DNA of 64,000 nucleotides from Flectobacillus longus (GTDB taxonomy: Bacteria; Bacteroidota; Bacteroidia; Cytophagales; Spirosomataceae), in NCBI RefSeq assembly GCF_030056705.1, contig NZ_JASHIC010000027.1, positions 1 to 64,000 of the forward strand, in the 5' to 3' direction. Under the pieces are notes generated by a model. The model saw only the letters and a program-made list of their open reading frames with translations, was not told where the DNA came from and ran no database searches. Numbering within the stretch: the stretch's first letter is position 1; each line of letters opens with the position of its first letter. Below are positions 16,711 through 25,861 of this stretch, piece by piece. The position numbers and the translations under genes are program-made.

Positions 16711-17856
16711 TTATAATTTACTCAATCGTTCACCTGCTATTTCTAAAGTTTGATTGTCTTTAGCAAAACAGAATCTTAAGGTTTTATAATCGTTTTTTTG
16801 ATGGTAAAAAGCGGAAACAGGAATACTCGCTACGCCAATTTCCTTTGTAAGTCGTTGTGCTAATGTCAAATCGTTCTCGTCAGTAATTTTGGCATAGTTG
16901 ACACATTGGAAGAAACTTCCGCTTGCTGGAATCCATTCAAATCGACTTCCTTGAATACATGCTATAAATTTGTCTCTTTTTTCTTGATAAAACTGCGAGA
17001 TTGACAAATAGTTATCGGGCTCTTGAAGAAACTCTGCCAAAGCATATTGAATAGGTGTTACCGTCGAAAACGTTAGCCATTGATGCACTTTTCTAAATTC
17101 TTCACTTAACTGCTGTGGAGCCAAGCAATAGCCCACTTTCCAGCCAGTAACATGGAAGGTTTTGCCGAATGACCCACATACAAAAGTGCGTTTTTGAAGC
17201 TCGGGATGACGAATAGGACTCCAATGACTATGACCATCAAAGATGATATGCTCGTAGACTTCATCACTAACGATAAAAATATTGGTATCCTTAACGATAG
17301 AGGCTAATTGCTCTAGGTCGTCTTTGCTCATAACCGTTCCTGTTGGATTATGAGGTGTATTGAGCAAAATGAGTTTTGTCTTATCTGTGATTTTAGCCTT
17401 TACTACTGACCAATCAATCTGATAATTATTTTCTGGAGTAAGCGTAACATATACAGGAATGCCACCATTGAGGCGAACGGCTGGTTCGTAAGAATCGTAG
17501 TTGGGTTCAAGTAAAATAACTTCATCACCTGTTTGTACCACAGCTGTGATAGCTGCGTATAATGCCTCAGTTGCACCCGAAACAATCGTGACTTCTAGGT
17601 CAGGATGATAGGAAATACCGTAAAGATCTGATGTTTTTTGTGCAATAATTTCACGCAAAGGCTGAATCCCAGATAATGGAGCATATTGATTCATGCCTTT
17701 GCGCAAATATTTTTCAACTAATTCAATCAGCTTGGGTGAGCACTCAAAATTTGGGAAACCTTGTGACAGATTGAGTGCGCCATGGTCATTGGCTAGTTTA
17801 GACATGACCGTAAAAATGGTAGTACCAATATGGGGTTGCTTAGATTGTAATTGCAT
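16711..17856 (-). CDS. Methionine aminotransferase (class I/II PLP aminotransferase)
   Basis: 381 residues from the ATG at 17856; a longer in-frame start at 17925 adds an atypical Cys/Trp-rich stretch. Fold-type I aminotransferase of the YbdL/kynurenine aminotransferase group: LSQGFPNF near 31, GATEALYAAI near 94, NTPHNPTGTV near 167, SDEVYEHIIFDG near 198, and the PLP lysine K232 in SFGKTFHVTGWKVGY. Family members transaminate methionine and aromatic or branched amino acids with 2-oxo acids, often for methionine salvage. The specificity is inferred from family resemblance (YbdL-like N terminus). Confidence 0.88.
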   Translation of the reverse strand: MQLQSKQPHIGTTIFTVMSKLANDHGALNLSQGFPNFECSPKLIELVEKYLRKGMNQYAPLSGIQPLREIIAQKTSDLYGISYHPDLEVTIVSGATEALYAAITAVVQTGDEVILLEPNYDSYEPAVRLNGGIPVYVTLTPENNYQIDWSVVKAKITDKTKLILLNTPHNPTGTVMSKDDLEQLASIVKDTNIFIVSDEVYEHIIFDGHSHWSPIRHPELQKRTFVCGSFGKTFHVTGWKVGYCLAPQQLSEEFRKVHQWLTFSTVTPIQYALAEFLQEPDNYLSISQFYQEKRDKFIACIQGSRFEWIPASGSFFQCVNYAKITDENDLTLAQRLTKEIGVASIPVSAFYHQKNDYKTLRFCFAKDNQTLEIAGERLSKL

Positions 17857-17935
17857 GTAAAAAATCAGCCATTGTGAACATGCAAAATAAGGTAAGGATT
17901 GGCAAGTATCCCAACATATTGGCAAGTATTAGGTC

Positions 17936-19060
17936 TTAAATTTCAAGAAACCACTCAAGGTATCCTTGCTCTATAATTCCCTGAACCTCTAAGTCTTCGT
18001 TGAAGATAACCATATTGGCTTGAAACCCTTCTTCTATTCTGCCTAAGGTTTGGTCTTGTTGGATAGCTTGAGCTGGATACGTAGAAGCCATACGTAAGGA
18101 CTCGTCGAGAGGAATTCCTACTTTTAAGTAACAATTAATAACCCCCTGAATCATACTAAGTGCCGAGCCTGATAAAATACCATTGGTATCAACATAGCGA
18201 TCGCCAGCGTGAATAAATTTATAATCGCCAGAAATATCCTCAGTAACGGCATCAGTGATAATAAACAGACGTTCGCCCATCATTTTTTTCGAAATACTTA
18301 CCGTCGGGTAACTTACGTGCACACCATCTGGAATAATACTAGCCCAAACATCACTATCATACGTAGCACCAACAAGTCCCGGTTCGCGGCTCTGAAACTG
18401 CGACATGGCATTGAAAAGATGGGTAACTCGCTTGATACCTTTGTCAAAAGCTTCTGTAGCTTGTTGGTAGGTAGCAGAGCTATGCCCAGCAGAGATAATA
18501 ATATGACTTTCAAGAAGATATTTTAGTTGTTCATCGGTAAACTCCTCTGGAGCAATAGTCATGTAGGTAGGTATATCTTTGGAAGCCTCTACCACTTGAA
18601 TGAGTTCTTCATTGGTGGGCTTTCTGATAAATTCGGCTACGTGTGCACCTCGTTTAGGAAAACTAAAATAAGGTCCTTCCAAGTGTAAGCCAACCAAGCC
18701 TTTTCCCCCTTGCGCCAAATAGTCTTTAGCAACTTGAATAGCCTCCAGTATTTTGTCGAGAGGTGTGGAGGAAAGGGTAATTTGGAAGTGACTAGTTCCC
18801 GAGCGCCGTATTTCTTGATAGGTTTTTTGAATTGTCTGAATACTTGTGCTTGAATTGAATAAACTACCGCCACCACCATAGATTTGAATATCTATAAATG
18901 ATGGAGCAATAGAATATCCTCTCATATCTACAATTGATAGCTCGCTATCAATTTGTTCTTCAGGGATAATTTGAAAAATGCTTTCATCCTTGATGATAAT
19001 CGCATGTTGTTCAAGAATTTTTGAAGAAGTATAAATTTTGCAGTTTTTTAATGCGTACAT
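17936..19060 (-). CDS. nagA: N-acetylglucosamine-6-phosphate deacetylase
   Basis: 374 residues, amidohydrolase superfamily TIM barrel. Metal-binding and catalytic motifs: HLEGPYFSFPKRGAH near 123-140, SAGHSSATYQQA near 190, THLFNAMS near 212, and the catalytic Asp in FIITDAVTED near 268. It removes the acetyl group from GlcNAc-6-P, feeding amino-sugar catabolism and cell-wall recycling. No nagB or nagK is adjacent. It lies 79 bases upstream of the aminotransferase gene on the same strand and could share a transcript. Confidence 0.93.
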   Translation of the reverse strand: MYALKNCKIYTSSKILEQHAIIIKDESIFQIIPEEQIDSELSIVDMRGYSIAPSFIDIQIYGGGGSLFNSSTSIQTIQKTYQEIRRSGTSHFQITLSSTPLDKILEAIQVAKDYLAQGGKGLVGLHLEGPYFSFPKRGAHVAEFIRKPTNEELIQVVEASKDIPTYMTIAPEEFTDEQLKYLLESHIIISAGHSSATYQQATEAFDKGIKRVTHLFNAMSQFQSREPGLVGATYDSDVWASIIPDGVHVSYPTVSISKKMMGERLFIITDAVTEDISGDYKFIHAGDRYVDTNGILSGSALSMIQGVINCYLKVGIPLDESLRMASTYPAQAIQQDQTLGRIEEGFQANMVIFNEDLEVQGIIEQGYLEWFLEI

Positions 19061-19140
19061 AAGCTAAATGGTTAACGTAAATGAGTGAGGTAAGTTTTCG
19101 TAGTAGTGTGTATGAAATAGGTTGATGAAGAGACAAACTC

Positions 19141-19983
19141 TTATTGAATTGTTTCTACATCGACCACGATTTTCCAAGTATTTTTTGATTCTTGTTGCCA
19201 TATTCTCAGAAAACTGCCTTTGATGTCTTTATCTTGAGTTTTTCCTGAAATGTTTCCATAAACACAGGCAAAGTCGGTAGCTTGTGATACAATAGTCTTG
19301 AGACCTGTATAAACGAGTTTTTTCTGGTAATTTTTTTGTAAAAAAGTAACAGCATTGGCTTTTCCCTCTATTGGTATGTTGTTATCTCTGATTAGTAAGA
19401 CGCTTTCAGCAAGGTGCGGTTCGTGTGGGTTCAATGAAGTTTGAGCATTTTTCCAGTAATAGAAATCCTTCATAAATACAAAACGTTCTGCTTGAATCAC
19501 CGAGTTACTTGATGGTTTGAAGGTACTAAATCTTTCTTTGAGTACTTGGTTGGAATTGGCTTTATGTGCAACACCAATATCGGCACGAACACGCCAATCT
19601 CCTGTGTTTTGCTTTTGCCAAAGCGTTACAAAAGTACCAGTTGCGGAGGCTGCCGTTTGTACATTAGCCGAAGCTTGCCAATTACCAATAGAATAGCCCA
19701 AATCGCCCGAAAGCGCCATTCCTGCATAGATAGGTTGCCATTGTAATAAGCCTTGATGTTTTTTGTTTTTCCATGTTTCCAAGCCATTTTGTGGCATTCC
19801 TTTGTCAAAAACTACGCCATCTGGTGCCAAAAAATGGAGAAAAGCAGTTGGTGTGTCTTTATCTAATGCCATTTGTGAGAATGCATTTTCGGTTGCAATC
19901 ATCTGACGAATAGCTTCTTTCTGAGAAATGTCCTGAAAACGAAAAGCCGTAAATAACAAGCAGATAAAAAAAGTAAATCGCAT
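19141..19983 (-). CDS. Exported SnoaL/NTF2-like (DUF4440-type) protein
   Basis: 280 residues from the ATG at 19983; the in-frame region upstream to 20094 reads through a repeat element and is excluded. A short hydrophobic N terminus (MRFTFFICLLFTAFRF) is a probable signal peptide. Two NTF2-like halves are seen: residues 20-140 (IRQMIATENAFSQMALDKDTPTAFLHFLAPDGVVFDKG...LGYSIGNW...FVTLWQKQNTGDWRVRADIG) and a second from about 160 with SVLLIRDN, a Y/G strand and WKIVVDVE. The family binds small hydrophobic ligands or acts as isomerase; no function can be assigned here. Confidence 0.75.
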   Translation of the reverse strand: MRFTFFICLLFTAFRFQDISQKEAIRQMIATENAFSQMALDKDTPTAFLHFLAPDGVVFDKGMPQNGLETWKNKKHQGLLQWQPIYAGMALSGDLGYSIGNWQASANVQTAASATGTFVTLWQKQNTGDWRVRADIGVAHKANSNQVLKERFSTFKPSSNSVIQAERFVFMKDFYYWKNAQTSLNPHEPHLAESVLLIRDNNIPIEGKANAVTFLQKNYQKKLVYTGLKTIVSQATDFACVYGNISGKTQDKDIKGSFLRIWQQESKNTWKIVVDVETIQ

Positions 19984-19996
19984 ATCGTATAAATAT

Positions 19997-20119
19997 TGAG
20001 TGATTGAGTGGGTTATGATTGAGTGATTTTTACAAATATCTATCCCCTCAGACGCAATGCTTTGTAAATTATAGATTAAAAAATAATCACTCATTCGCTC
20101 AATTACTCATTCACTCAAT
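19997..20119. repeat. Family A element, hairpin-less copy
   Basis: Inverted ends TTGAGTGATTGAG / CTCAATTACTCATTCACTCAA and the internal GACGCAATGC-TTTG motif match the outer part of the family A elements, but the GCGGTCG hairpin is missing. It sits between the amidase and SnoaL-like genes. Confidence 0.6.
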
Positions 20120-20142
20120 AGTTGAAGTTACAATGAAAATAG

Positions 20143-21810
20143 TTATTTCTTGAGCCAGTCTGGGTGCTTTTTGTGAAAATCGGTAGCGTCTTGATAAATT
20201 TTGGCAACTTCTAATAGTTTACCTTCACCAAACAATTTTCCCATAAAAGTGATACTTGTTGGGCGTCCTTCAGAACGGAATCCATTGGGTAGTACGACAC
20301 ATGGATGCCCCGACAAATTAGTGAGTGTCAAATTGGCATTGCCAAAAGCTGGTGAAATATAAACGTCTATATCTTTGAGTTTAGTCTCCATATCTTGAAT
20401 AAGCTTGGTACGGAGGCGATTGGCTTGTAGGTATTCTACCGCAGGAATAAAACGAGACGCACGGAATGAATTTGGCCAAGCATTCTTGATTTGTCTGACC
20501 ATAGCATCATCTTTTCCATTGCGTGTTAGCTCATCAAATGCTGTGGCTGCTTCGGCACTGAGGATAATAGTCATATCTCCTACAGGATAGTTAGGAAGTT
20601 CAAGCGGTATTAACTCAGCACCTAATTTGCGTAAAGTTACCAAGGATAGCGAATCATGGGTCTTGGTAGGGTAATTTCGGTCAAAATCTTTTTTCAAATA
20701 AGCGATTCGGATACCTTTCAAATCTTTTCTATTACCATTAAAGCTAAACGAAGCATCAATCGTGCTGAGGTCTTTTCCGTCGGTTCCTTTGATAGCATTA
20801 AAGACAATCGCACAATCTTCGACCGTTCTACAAATAGGACCCAGTTTGTCCATCGACCAGCTCAAAGCCATTGCGCCTGTACGAGGTACACGACCAAAAC
20901 TTGGGCGAAGTCCAGTAGTTCCACATTCGGAAGAAGGCGATACAATAGAGCCTAAAGTTTCAGAGCCAATGGCAAATGGTAATAGTCCTGCCGAAACAGA
21001 GGATGCCGAACCTGCCGACGAGCCTGATGACCCTCGTTTGAGATTCCAAGGGTTTTTGGTTGTTCCTCCAAACCAAACATCTCCCCAAGCTAGCTCTCCG
21101 AGTGTTAGTTTGGCACAAAGCACAGCGCCAGCTTCTTCTAAACGAGTAATTACAGTAGCATCATAGTCCAACACTTGGTCTTTGAATGGTACAGAGCCCC
21201 AGGTGGTTTTGTACCCCTTTTTAGCTAATAGATCTTTAGCACCATAGGGAATACCATGTAATAACCCTTTATATTTTCCTTTGGCTATTTCTGAGTCAGC
21301 TTTTTGGGCTTGTTGAATGGCCAAATCCTCTGTAAGTGTAATCACACACGCCAATTGTTTGTCATAGGTTTTTAGTCTTTCCAAGAAAAACTGAGTTAGT
21401 TCCAACGAGCTAATTTGTTTTGTCCGAATCAATTCAGCCAATTCGCGAACACTCATAAAAGCCAAATCACTTTTATTTATAGGAAGTTTAACGCTAGGGT
21501 TCGTTGAGGGGATAAACTTTGAGGGAGTTTTGTCAAAAGTAAATCCTATAGGTAAAGGATTAAAGGCAATAGCTGGGGCAACCTCATTATTGATAGATAT
21601 TTTTCGAATTTCTTCAAAATTCCGCCTATTATCAGTCACATCAAAAATCATGGAATCAGCTTCGGCTTCCGAAAACTCTAATCCTAATAGTGATTGAGCG
21701 TGATGTATGACATTGGTGGTGATAGGTTGATTTTCAAGTTTTTGGCTAATAAAAGCTCCTAAAAATAGACAGCCTATGCAGGCTATTGGCAAGAAGTAAC
21801 TTTTTTTCAT
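20143..21810 (-). CDS. Amidase-signature family hydrolase, membrane-anchored or exported
   Basis: 555 residues. An N-terminal hydrophobic segment (5-21) is a signal peptide or anchor. The amidase signature domain starts near 115 with the Ser-cis-Ser-Lys triad predicted as K192 (GIPYGAKDLL), S264 (GSSGSSAGSA) and S288 (GSETLGSIVSPSS). The Gly/Ser-rich motif is complete, so it should be active. It resembles GatA but has an N-terminal extension of about 110 residues and lies far from gatB, so it is an independent amidase, not the tRNA amidotransferase subunit. Substrate unknown. Confidence 0.87.
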   Translation of the reverse strand: MKKSYFLPIACIGCLFLGAFISQKLENQPITTNVIHHAQSLLGLEFSEAEADSMIFDVTDNRRNFEEIRKISINNEVAPAIAFNPLPIGFTFDKTPSKFIPSTNPSVKLPINKSDLAFMSVRELAELIRTKQISSLELTQFFLERLKTYDKQLACVITLTEDLAIQQAQKADSEIAKGKYKGLLHGIPYGAKDLLAKKGYKTTWGSVPFKDQVLDYDATVITRLEEAGAVLCAKLTLGELAWGDVWFGGTTKNPWNLKRGSSGSSAGSASSVSAGLLPFAIGSETLGSIVSPSSECGTTGLRPSFGRVPRTGAMALSWSMDKLGPICRTVEDCAIVFNAIKGTDGKDLSTIDASFSFNGNRKDLKGIRIAYLKKDFDRNYPTKTHDSLSLVTLRKLGAELIPLELPNYPVGDMTIILSAEAATAFDELTRNGKDDAMVRQIKNAWPNSFRASRFIPAVEYLQANRLRTKLIQDMETKLKDIDVYISPAFGNANLTLTNLSGHPCVVLPNGFRSEGRPTSITFMGKLFGEGKLLEVAKIYQDATDFHKKHPDWLKK

Positions 21811-21999
21811 AGAGTTGATATTAGTTTGTTAAATTTTCAAAATGAGAAGGTTTTGTTCTACTTTAAAGTTAAGCCAAAATGAGAAAGAATTGTTTGATGA
21901 AAGAGAAATTTAGCTCAACATCAAAGATTGAAAGCGAAATGAAATAACAAATAATTGAGAATTTTCGAGAATAACCTATAGTCCGATTTTTTTGTTGAT

Positions 22000-22007
22000 T
22001 ATCTTTG
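22000..22007 (+). promoter_or_regulatory. Candidate -7 box of the four-helix membrane protein gene
   Basis: TATCTTTG, an exact TAnnTTTG match, 62 bases before the start codon. No clear -33 element at standard spacing. Confidence 0.4.
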
Positions 22008-22068
22008 GCACAGCAAATCTATTTGATAGCGCCACTTTGAATATTTAACAAACAAAAAACATATTATT

Positions 22069-22506
22069 ATGTACGAGATTCTAGTAACTTCTCACTCTTA
22101 CCTTCGTTGGCTTGTGTTAATGTTGGGTTTGGCCACAACGATTAGTGCCATTATGGGCAAAACTTCTAAAGCGCAGTTTTCAGATGGTGATCGTAAATTG
22201 GGTCTTTTCTTTATGATTTCATGCCACACTCAATTGTTACTAGGCGTAGTTCTTTACTTTGTGAGTCCTTTCGGAGCAAAAGCATTCGAAATGGGTATGA
22301 AAGAAGTAATGGGCAATGCTTTTTATCGTAAAATTGCTGTTGAGCACGTATTCACTATGATTATTGCTTTGGTATTGATTACGGTGGGTCATTCAAAAAA
22401 CAAGCGTGAAACCAACGATGCTAAAAAATTCAATAATGCCTTGATTTTCTTTGGATTAGGCTTGTTATTGATTTTACTTGGTATTCCTTGGAATAAAGTA
22501 GCTTAG
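22069..22506 (+). CDS. Conserved four-helix membrane protein (cytochrome b-like)
   Basis: 145 residues with four hydrophobic helices (about 10-29, 47-68, 90-110, 122-142). His9 and nearby residues in HSYLRWLVLMLG, HTQLLLGVVLYF and HVFTMIIALVLITVGH give conserved His residues on three helices, consistent with the small Bacteroidota family sometimes called cytochrome b-like. Heme binding is not shown. Isolated gene with its own terminator. Confidence 0.72.
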   Translation: MYEILVTSHSYLRWLVLMLGLATTISAIMGKTSKAQFSDGDRKLGLFFMISCHTQLLLGVVLYFVSPFGAKAFEMGMKEVMGNAFYRKIAVEHVFTMIIALVLITVGHSKNKRETNDAKKFNNALIFFGLGLLLILLGIPWNKVA

Positions 22507-22523
22507 TAAGTAATATGCTTCCT

Positions 22524-22560
22524 AAAAAGGCTTATCAGATATTTCTGATGAGCCTTTTTT
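22524..22560 (+). terminator. Terminator of the membrane protein gene
   Basis: 16-base stem AAAAAGGCTTATCAGA / TCTGATGAGCCTTTTT with one wobble pair, loop TATT, followed by more T residues, 17 bases after the stop codon. Confidence 0.85.
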
Positions 22561-22703
22561 TTACCTTTCAATCAAATTTGGAGATTTATCGGGAATAAAA
22601 GTTTGAAAAGTAGTTATTATTTGTAATTTTTATTAAAAAAAATATTCGATAAATTATATAAAAACCTATTGGAGCTTCATCTTTCATTTTGAAAACACAT
22701 CAA

Positions 22704-22736
22704 TTGACCATTTTTATATAAAACTGCTTAACTTTG
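22704..22736 (+). promoter_or_regulatory. Promoter of the GmhB-like phosphatase gene
   Basis: TTG at 22704-22706, 22-base spacer, TAACTTTG at 22729-22736, matching the Bacteroidota promoter. The start site would fall within a few bases of the ATG at 22744, so the message is nearly or fully leaderless. Confidence 0.6.
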
Positions 22737-22743
22737 TAAGGAT

Positions 22744-23256
22744 ATGAATAAGTGTATTTTTTTAGATAGAGATGGTGTTTTAAACGTAGATAGAGTGGAC
22801 TACGTTTATCGCATCGAAGATTTGATTATTCCTGAAGGAACAGTGGAAGCATTGGAGCGATTGAAGGCTGCGGGCTACTTGTTGATTGTTATTACAAACC
22901 AGTCAGGTATTGCGAAGGGTATTTACACGCGCGATGATGTTTGGATGTGTCATAATTACTTTCAAGAGCAATGTGGACACCTATTGGATGATTTGTATTT
23001 TTGCCCTCATCATGAGAATTTCAACTCGGCATCTCTTACTCGCAAGCCTGGCTCATTAATGATAGAAAAGGCTATTGCCAAATACAAAATTGATCCAGAC
23101 CAATCTTGGATGATTGGCGATGCGCACCGAGATATTAAAGCGGGACATCGTGCGGGGGTAAAAACGATACATTTAACCGAAAAACCTGAAGAGTCATTTT
23201 CCGAAATTACGACAAATACTTTGTTGGAAGCAAGCCAGATTATTGTTCCAGCTTAG
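22744..23256 (+). CDS. HAD-IIIA phosphatase, D,D-heptose-bisphosphate phosphatase-like
   Basis: 170 residues of the GmhB/HisB-N group. Motif I is FLDRDGVLN with D8 and D10, motif II VITNQSG, the Lys motif RKPG, and motif III MIGDAHRDI. The family removes a phosphate from heptose bisphosphate in LPS precursor synthesis, or histidinol phosphate. In typical GmhB a CPHH...CxCRKP loop binds zinc; here CPHH is kept but the Cys pair is replaced (SASLTRKPG), so zinc binding is doubtful. No LPS or his genes are adjacent. The product name is therefore family-level. Confidence 0.8.
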   Translation: MNKCIFLDRDGVLNVDRVDYVYRIEDLIIPEGTVEALERLKAAGYLLIVITNQSGIAKGIYTRDDVWMCHNYFQEQCGHLLDDLYFCPHHENFNSASLTRKPGSLMIEKAIAKYKIDPDQSWMIGDAHRDIKAGHRAGVKTIHLTEKPEESFSEITTNTLLEASQIIVPA

Positions 23257-23289
23257 TACTTGAAAAATATATTCTAACAAAAAGAATCA

Positions 23290-23410
23290 ATTGAGTGATT
23301 ATTTAAAATTTGTATTCAATATAGATACGTAATGCTTTGCGTCTAAATCTCTATCATTATAGTATCAAAAAAGCGGTCGGAAAAGTTATTTCCGACCGCT
23401 TTTTTGATGA
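23290..23410. repeat. Family A intergenic inverted-repeat element, copy 2 (reverse orientation)
   Basis: Begins with TTGAGTGATTATTTAAAATT, then GTATTC and TACGTAATGCTTTGCGTC, and ends with the hairpin at 23364-23408. Compared with copy 1 it is inverted and lacks the far end. It lies between convergent gmhB-like and RNase R genes. Confidence 0.7.
23364..23408. terminator. Bidirectional terminator (family A hairpin 2)
   Basis: 20-base perfect arms (ATCAAAAAAGCGGTCGGAAA and its complement) around loop AGTTA. It separates the convergent phosphatase and RNase R genes. Confidence 0.75.
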
Positions 23411-23449
23411 AATTTTAAGATGATTTATATTGCTTAGAATGCTACAACC

Positions 23450-25861
23450 TTATTTACGTTTTTTACGGTCATTGCCCTGTTTGTTGTCTTTACCGCCTTT
23501 GTAGTCTCTTTTTCTGCTATCTCTACCTCTTGAGTCTGATTTAGATTTGTGACGAGAATTAAAGCGTTCTTTGTCATTTTTACCACCACCACGGCTTTCA
23601 TTAGCGCCTGCTAGCAATAAATCCATCGTTCTACGAGCTAAATTACATTCTTTTACTCGTACCTGAACTTTATCGCCAAAAGTATATACTTTGCCGTTGC
23701 GCTGACCTACAATACGGAAGTTGTCTCTGTCAAAATCATAGAAATCATCTTTCAAATCGACCATACGAACGATACCTTCTGAAGCTGTTTCGGTAATTTC
23801 TACAAAAATACCGAACTCGGTTACGCCCGAAATGATACCATCCCATACACGTTCTTCTTCCATCATACTCATGTATTCCACTTGCTTGTACTTGATTGAA
23901 GCGCGTTCGGCTTCACTGGCAAGTTTTTCCATTTCAGAAGAATGTTTGCATCGTACTTCCCATGCGGCTCTTTCGAGTGGATCACCTCCGTCGAGATAGT
24001 GCTGTAGCATACGATGCGCCATCATGTCTGGATAACGACGAATTGGTGACGTAAAATGTGAGTAGAACGGAAATGCCAAACCAAAGTGACCAATAGGGTC
24101 TGTACTATATTTGGCTTTGGACATGGTACGTACCGCCAAACTCTCCAAAATATTTTGCTCTGGCTTTCCTTCAATACCTTCCATCAGTTGATTGAAAGAA
24201 CTACTGATTTGTGCGGCTTCTGTTGCTACCGAATAACCAAACTTCTTGGCAAAGGTAGAAAACGTACGAAGTTTTTCAGGGTCTGGTGCTTCGTGGATAC
24301 GATACACCATGGTATTGCGAGGCTCTTTCTTACGAAGTTTATACACATACTCAGCCACACGTTTGTTGGCCAAAAGCATGAATTCTTCGATAAGTTTATG
24401 AGCATCTTTACGGATTTTTTGGTAGATACCTAAAGGTTTACCATTTTCATCCAATTTGAATTTTACTTCAACTGTTTCAAAATTTACAGCACCGTTAGCA
24501 AAACGCTCGGCACGCATGATGTGTGCAAGGTTGTTGAGAACAGTCAATTCATGTAAAAACGGAACGTCTGGCGTAGTAGGTTCTTCTACTTTTTTCTTAC
24601 GACCACGTTTGGGCTTTACTTCTTCAGCGGGTGTCGCAACGTCTGTAGTTTCGTTGATAGTAACTGGCGCTTCGGCAGGAGGATTATTCAGATCTAATAC
24701 TTCCTGTGCCTCTTCGTAGGTAAAACGCTTATCAGAGTGAATTACTGTGCGACCAAACCATTCGTTTTTGATTTTACCTTTTGATGTAATTTCAAAAATG
24801 GCTGAAAAAGTTAATTTGTCCTCGTTGGGACGTAATGAACACAAGCCATTCGATAGTTTTTCGGGAAGCATTGGCACTACTCTGTCTACCAAATACACAG
24901 ATGTAGCACGTTTAAAAGCCTCTTGCTCCAAAATAGTGTTTGGCTGAACATAATGCGTTACATCGGCGATGTGGATACCGATTTGATAATTACCATTTTC
25001 GAGTTGTTCAAAGCTCAAGGCATCATCAAAGTCTTTAGCGTCTACAGGGTCAATTGTAAAAGTAGTGATTCCACGCATATCTCTACGCTTGGAAATTTCA
25101 GCTTCAGAGATTTGTTCTGAAATATCTTCAGCATCTTGTTCAACACCTTCAGGGAAATGGTATGGTAAACCGAACTCTGCCAAAATTGCGTGCATTTCGG
25201 TATTATTTTCGCCAGCCTTACCCAATACTTCCTGAATAATACCTTCCATTTTGCGTTCGCCAAGAGGCCATTTTGTGATTTTTACAATCACTTTATCGCC
25301 ATGTTTTACATCTTTGAGTGCTTCTCTAGGCACAAAAATGTCTTGATATAAACGCTTAGAGTCAGGTGAGACGAAAGCATAATTAGGGAGTAACTCGATA
25401 GTTCCCACGATTTCGGAGCGACCATGCTCTAAGATTTCTACCACTTCGCCTTCTGCACGGTCAGAGCCTTTTTTACGTTTTGCTGAAACCAATACTTTGA
25501 CAATATCGCCATCGATAGCTCCATTGAGGTCTTGGCTTGAAATCCAAACGTCATCTTCACGACCATCTACTACCACAAAGGCAAATCTTGCATTGACATG
25601 GTCGATTTTCCCTGTCACAAACTCAGTGACACGGTCTATGATATAATTGCCGTCTTTTTGACGAATCAGTTTTTTGTCTTTAGTTAGTTCTTCAACTAGG
25701 GTAGCAAAAAGTTCTTTTGTACTGCGGTCACGAACGGCAAAGGCTTTGTGAACTTGATTGAGCGACAAGCTTTTGTCGTCGTTGAGTTCGAAAAATGATA
25801 AGATTTCTTTTTTTATAGATACTCGAAATCTTTCTTCTTTGCTATTTTTCTGTTTAGTCAT
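23450..25861 (-). CDS. rnr: Ribonuclease R
   Basis: 803 residues; a 3'-5' processive exoribonuclease that degrades structured RNA. Order: winged-helix N terminus, cold-shock domains (about 60-240), RNB catalytic domain with TIDPVDAKDFDDALS near 275 and HFGLAFPFYSHFTSPIRRYPD near 600, then an S1 domain with GIISGVTEFGIFVEI near 680, and a Lys/Arg/Gly-rich tail. An insertion of about 40 residues rich in Pro, Thr, Glu and Lys (RGRKKKVEE) interrupts the RNB domain near residue 390, a low-complexity loop. Single-gene transcript. Confidence 0.95.
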   Translation of the reverse strand: MTKQKNSKEERFRVSIKKEILSFFELNDDKSLSLNQVHKAFAVRDRSTKELFATLVEELTKDKKLIRQKDGNYIIDRVTEFVTGKIDHVNARFAFVVVDGREDDVWISSQDLNGAIDGDIVKVLVSAKRKKGSDRAEGEVVEILEHGRSEIVGTIELLPNYAFVSPDSKRLYQDIFVPREALKDVKHGDKVIVKITKWPLGERKMEGIIQEVLGKAGENNTEMHAILAEFGLPYHFPEGVEQDAEDISEQISEAEISKRRDMRGITTFTIDPVDAKDFDDALSFEQLENGNYQIGIHIADVTHYVQPNTILEQEAFKRATSVYLVDRVVPMLPEKLSNGLCSLRPNEDKLTFSAIFEITSKGKIKNEWFGRTVIHSDKRFTYEEAQEVLDLNNPPAEAPVTINETTDVATPAEEVKPKRGRKKKVEEPTTPDVPFLHELTVLNNLAHIMRAERFANGAVNFETVEVKFKLDENGKPLGIYQKIRKDAHKLIEEFMLLANKRVAEYVYKLRKKEPRNTMVYRIHEAPDPEKLRTFSTFAKKFGYSVATEAAQISSSFNQLMEGIEGKPEQNILESLAVRTMSKAKYSTDPIGHFGLAFPFYSHFTSPIRRYPDMMAHRMLQHYLDGGDPLERAAWEVRCKHSSEMEKLASEAERASIKYKQVEYMSMMEEERVWDGIISGVTEFGIFVEITETASEGIVRMVDLKDDFYDFDRDNFRIVGQRNGKVYTFGDKVQVRVKECNLARRTMDLLLAGANESRGGGKNDKERFNSRHKSKSDSRGRDSRKRDYKGGKDNKQGNDRKKRK

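Noticed and set aside
20143-21810. gatA
   Set aside because: Amidase triad is present, but the protein has a signal/anchor and a 110-residue N-terminal extension and no gatC or gatB next to it.
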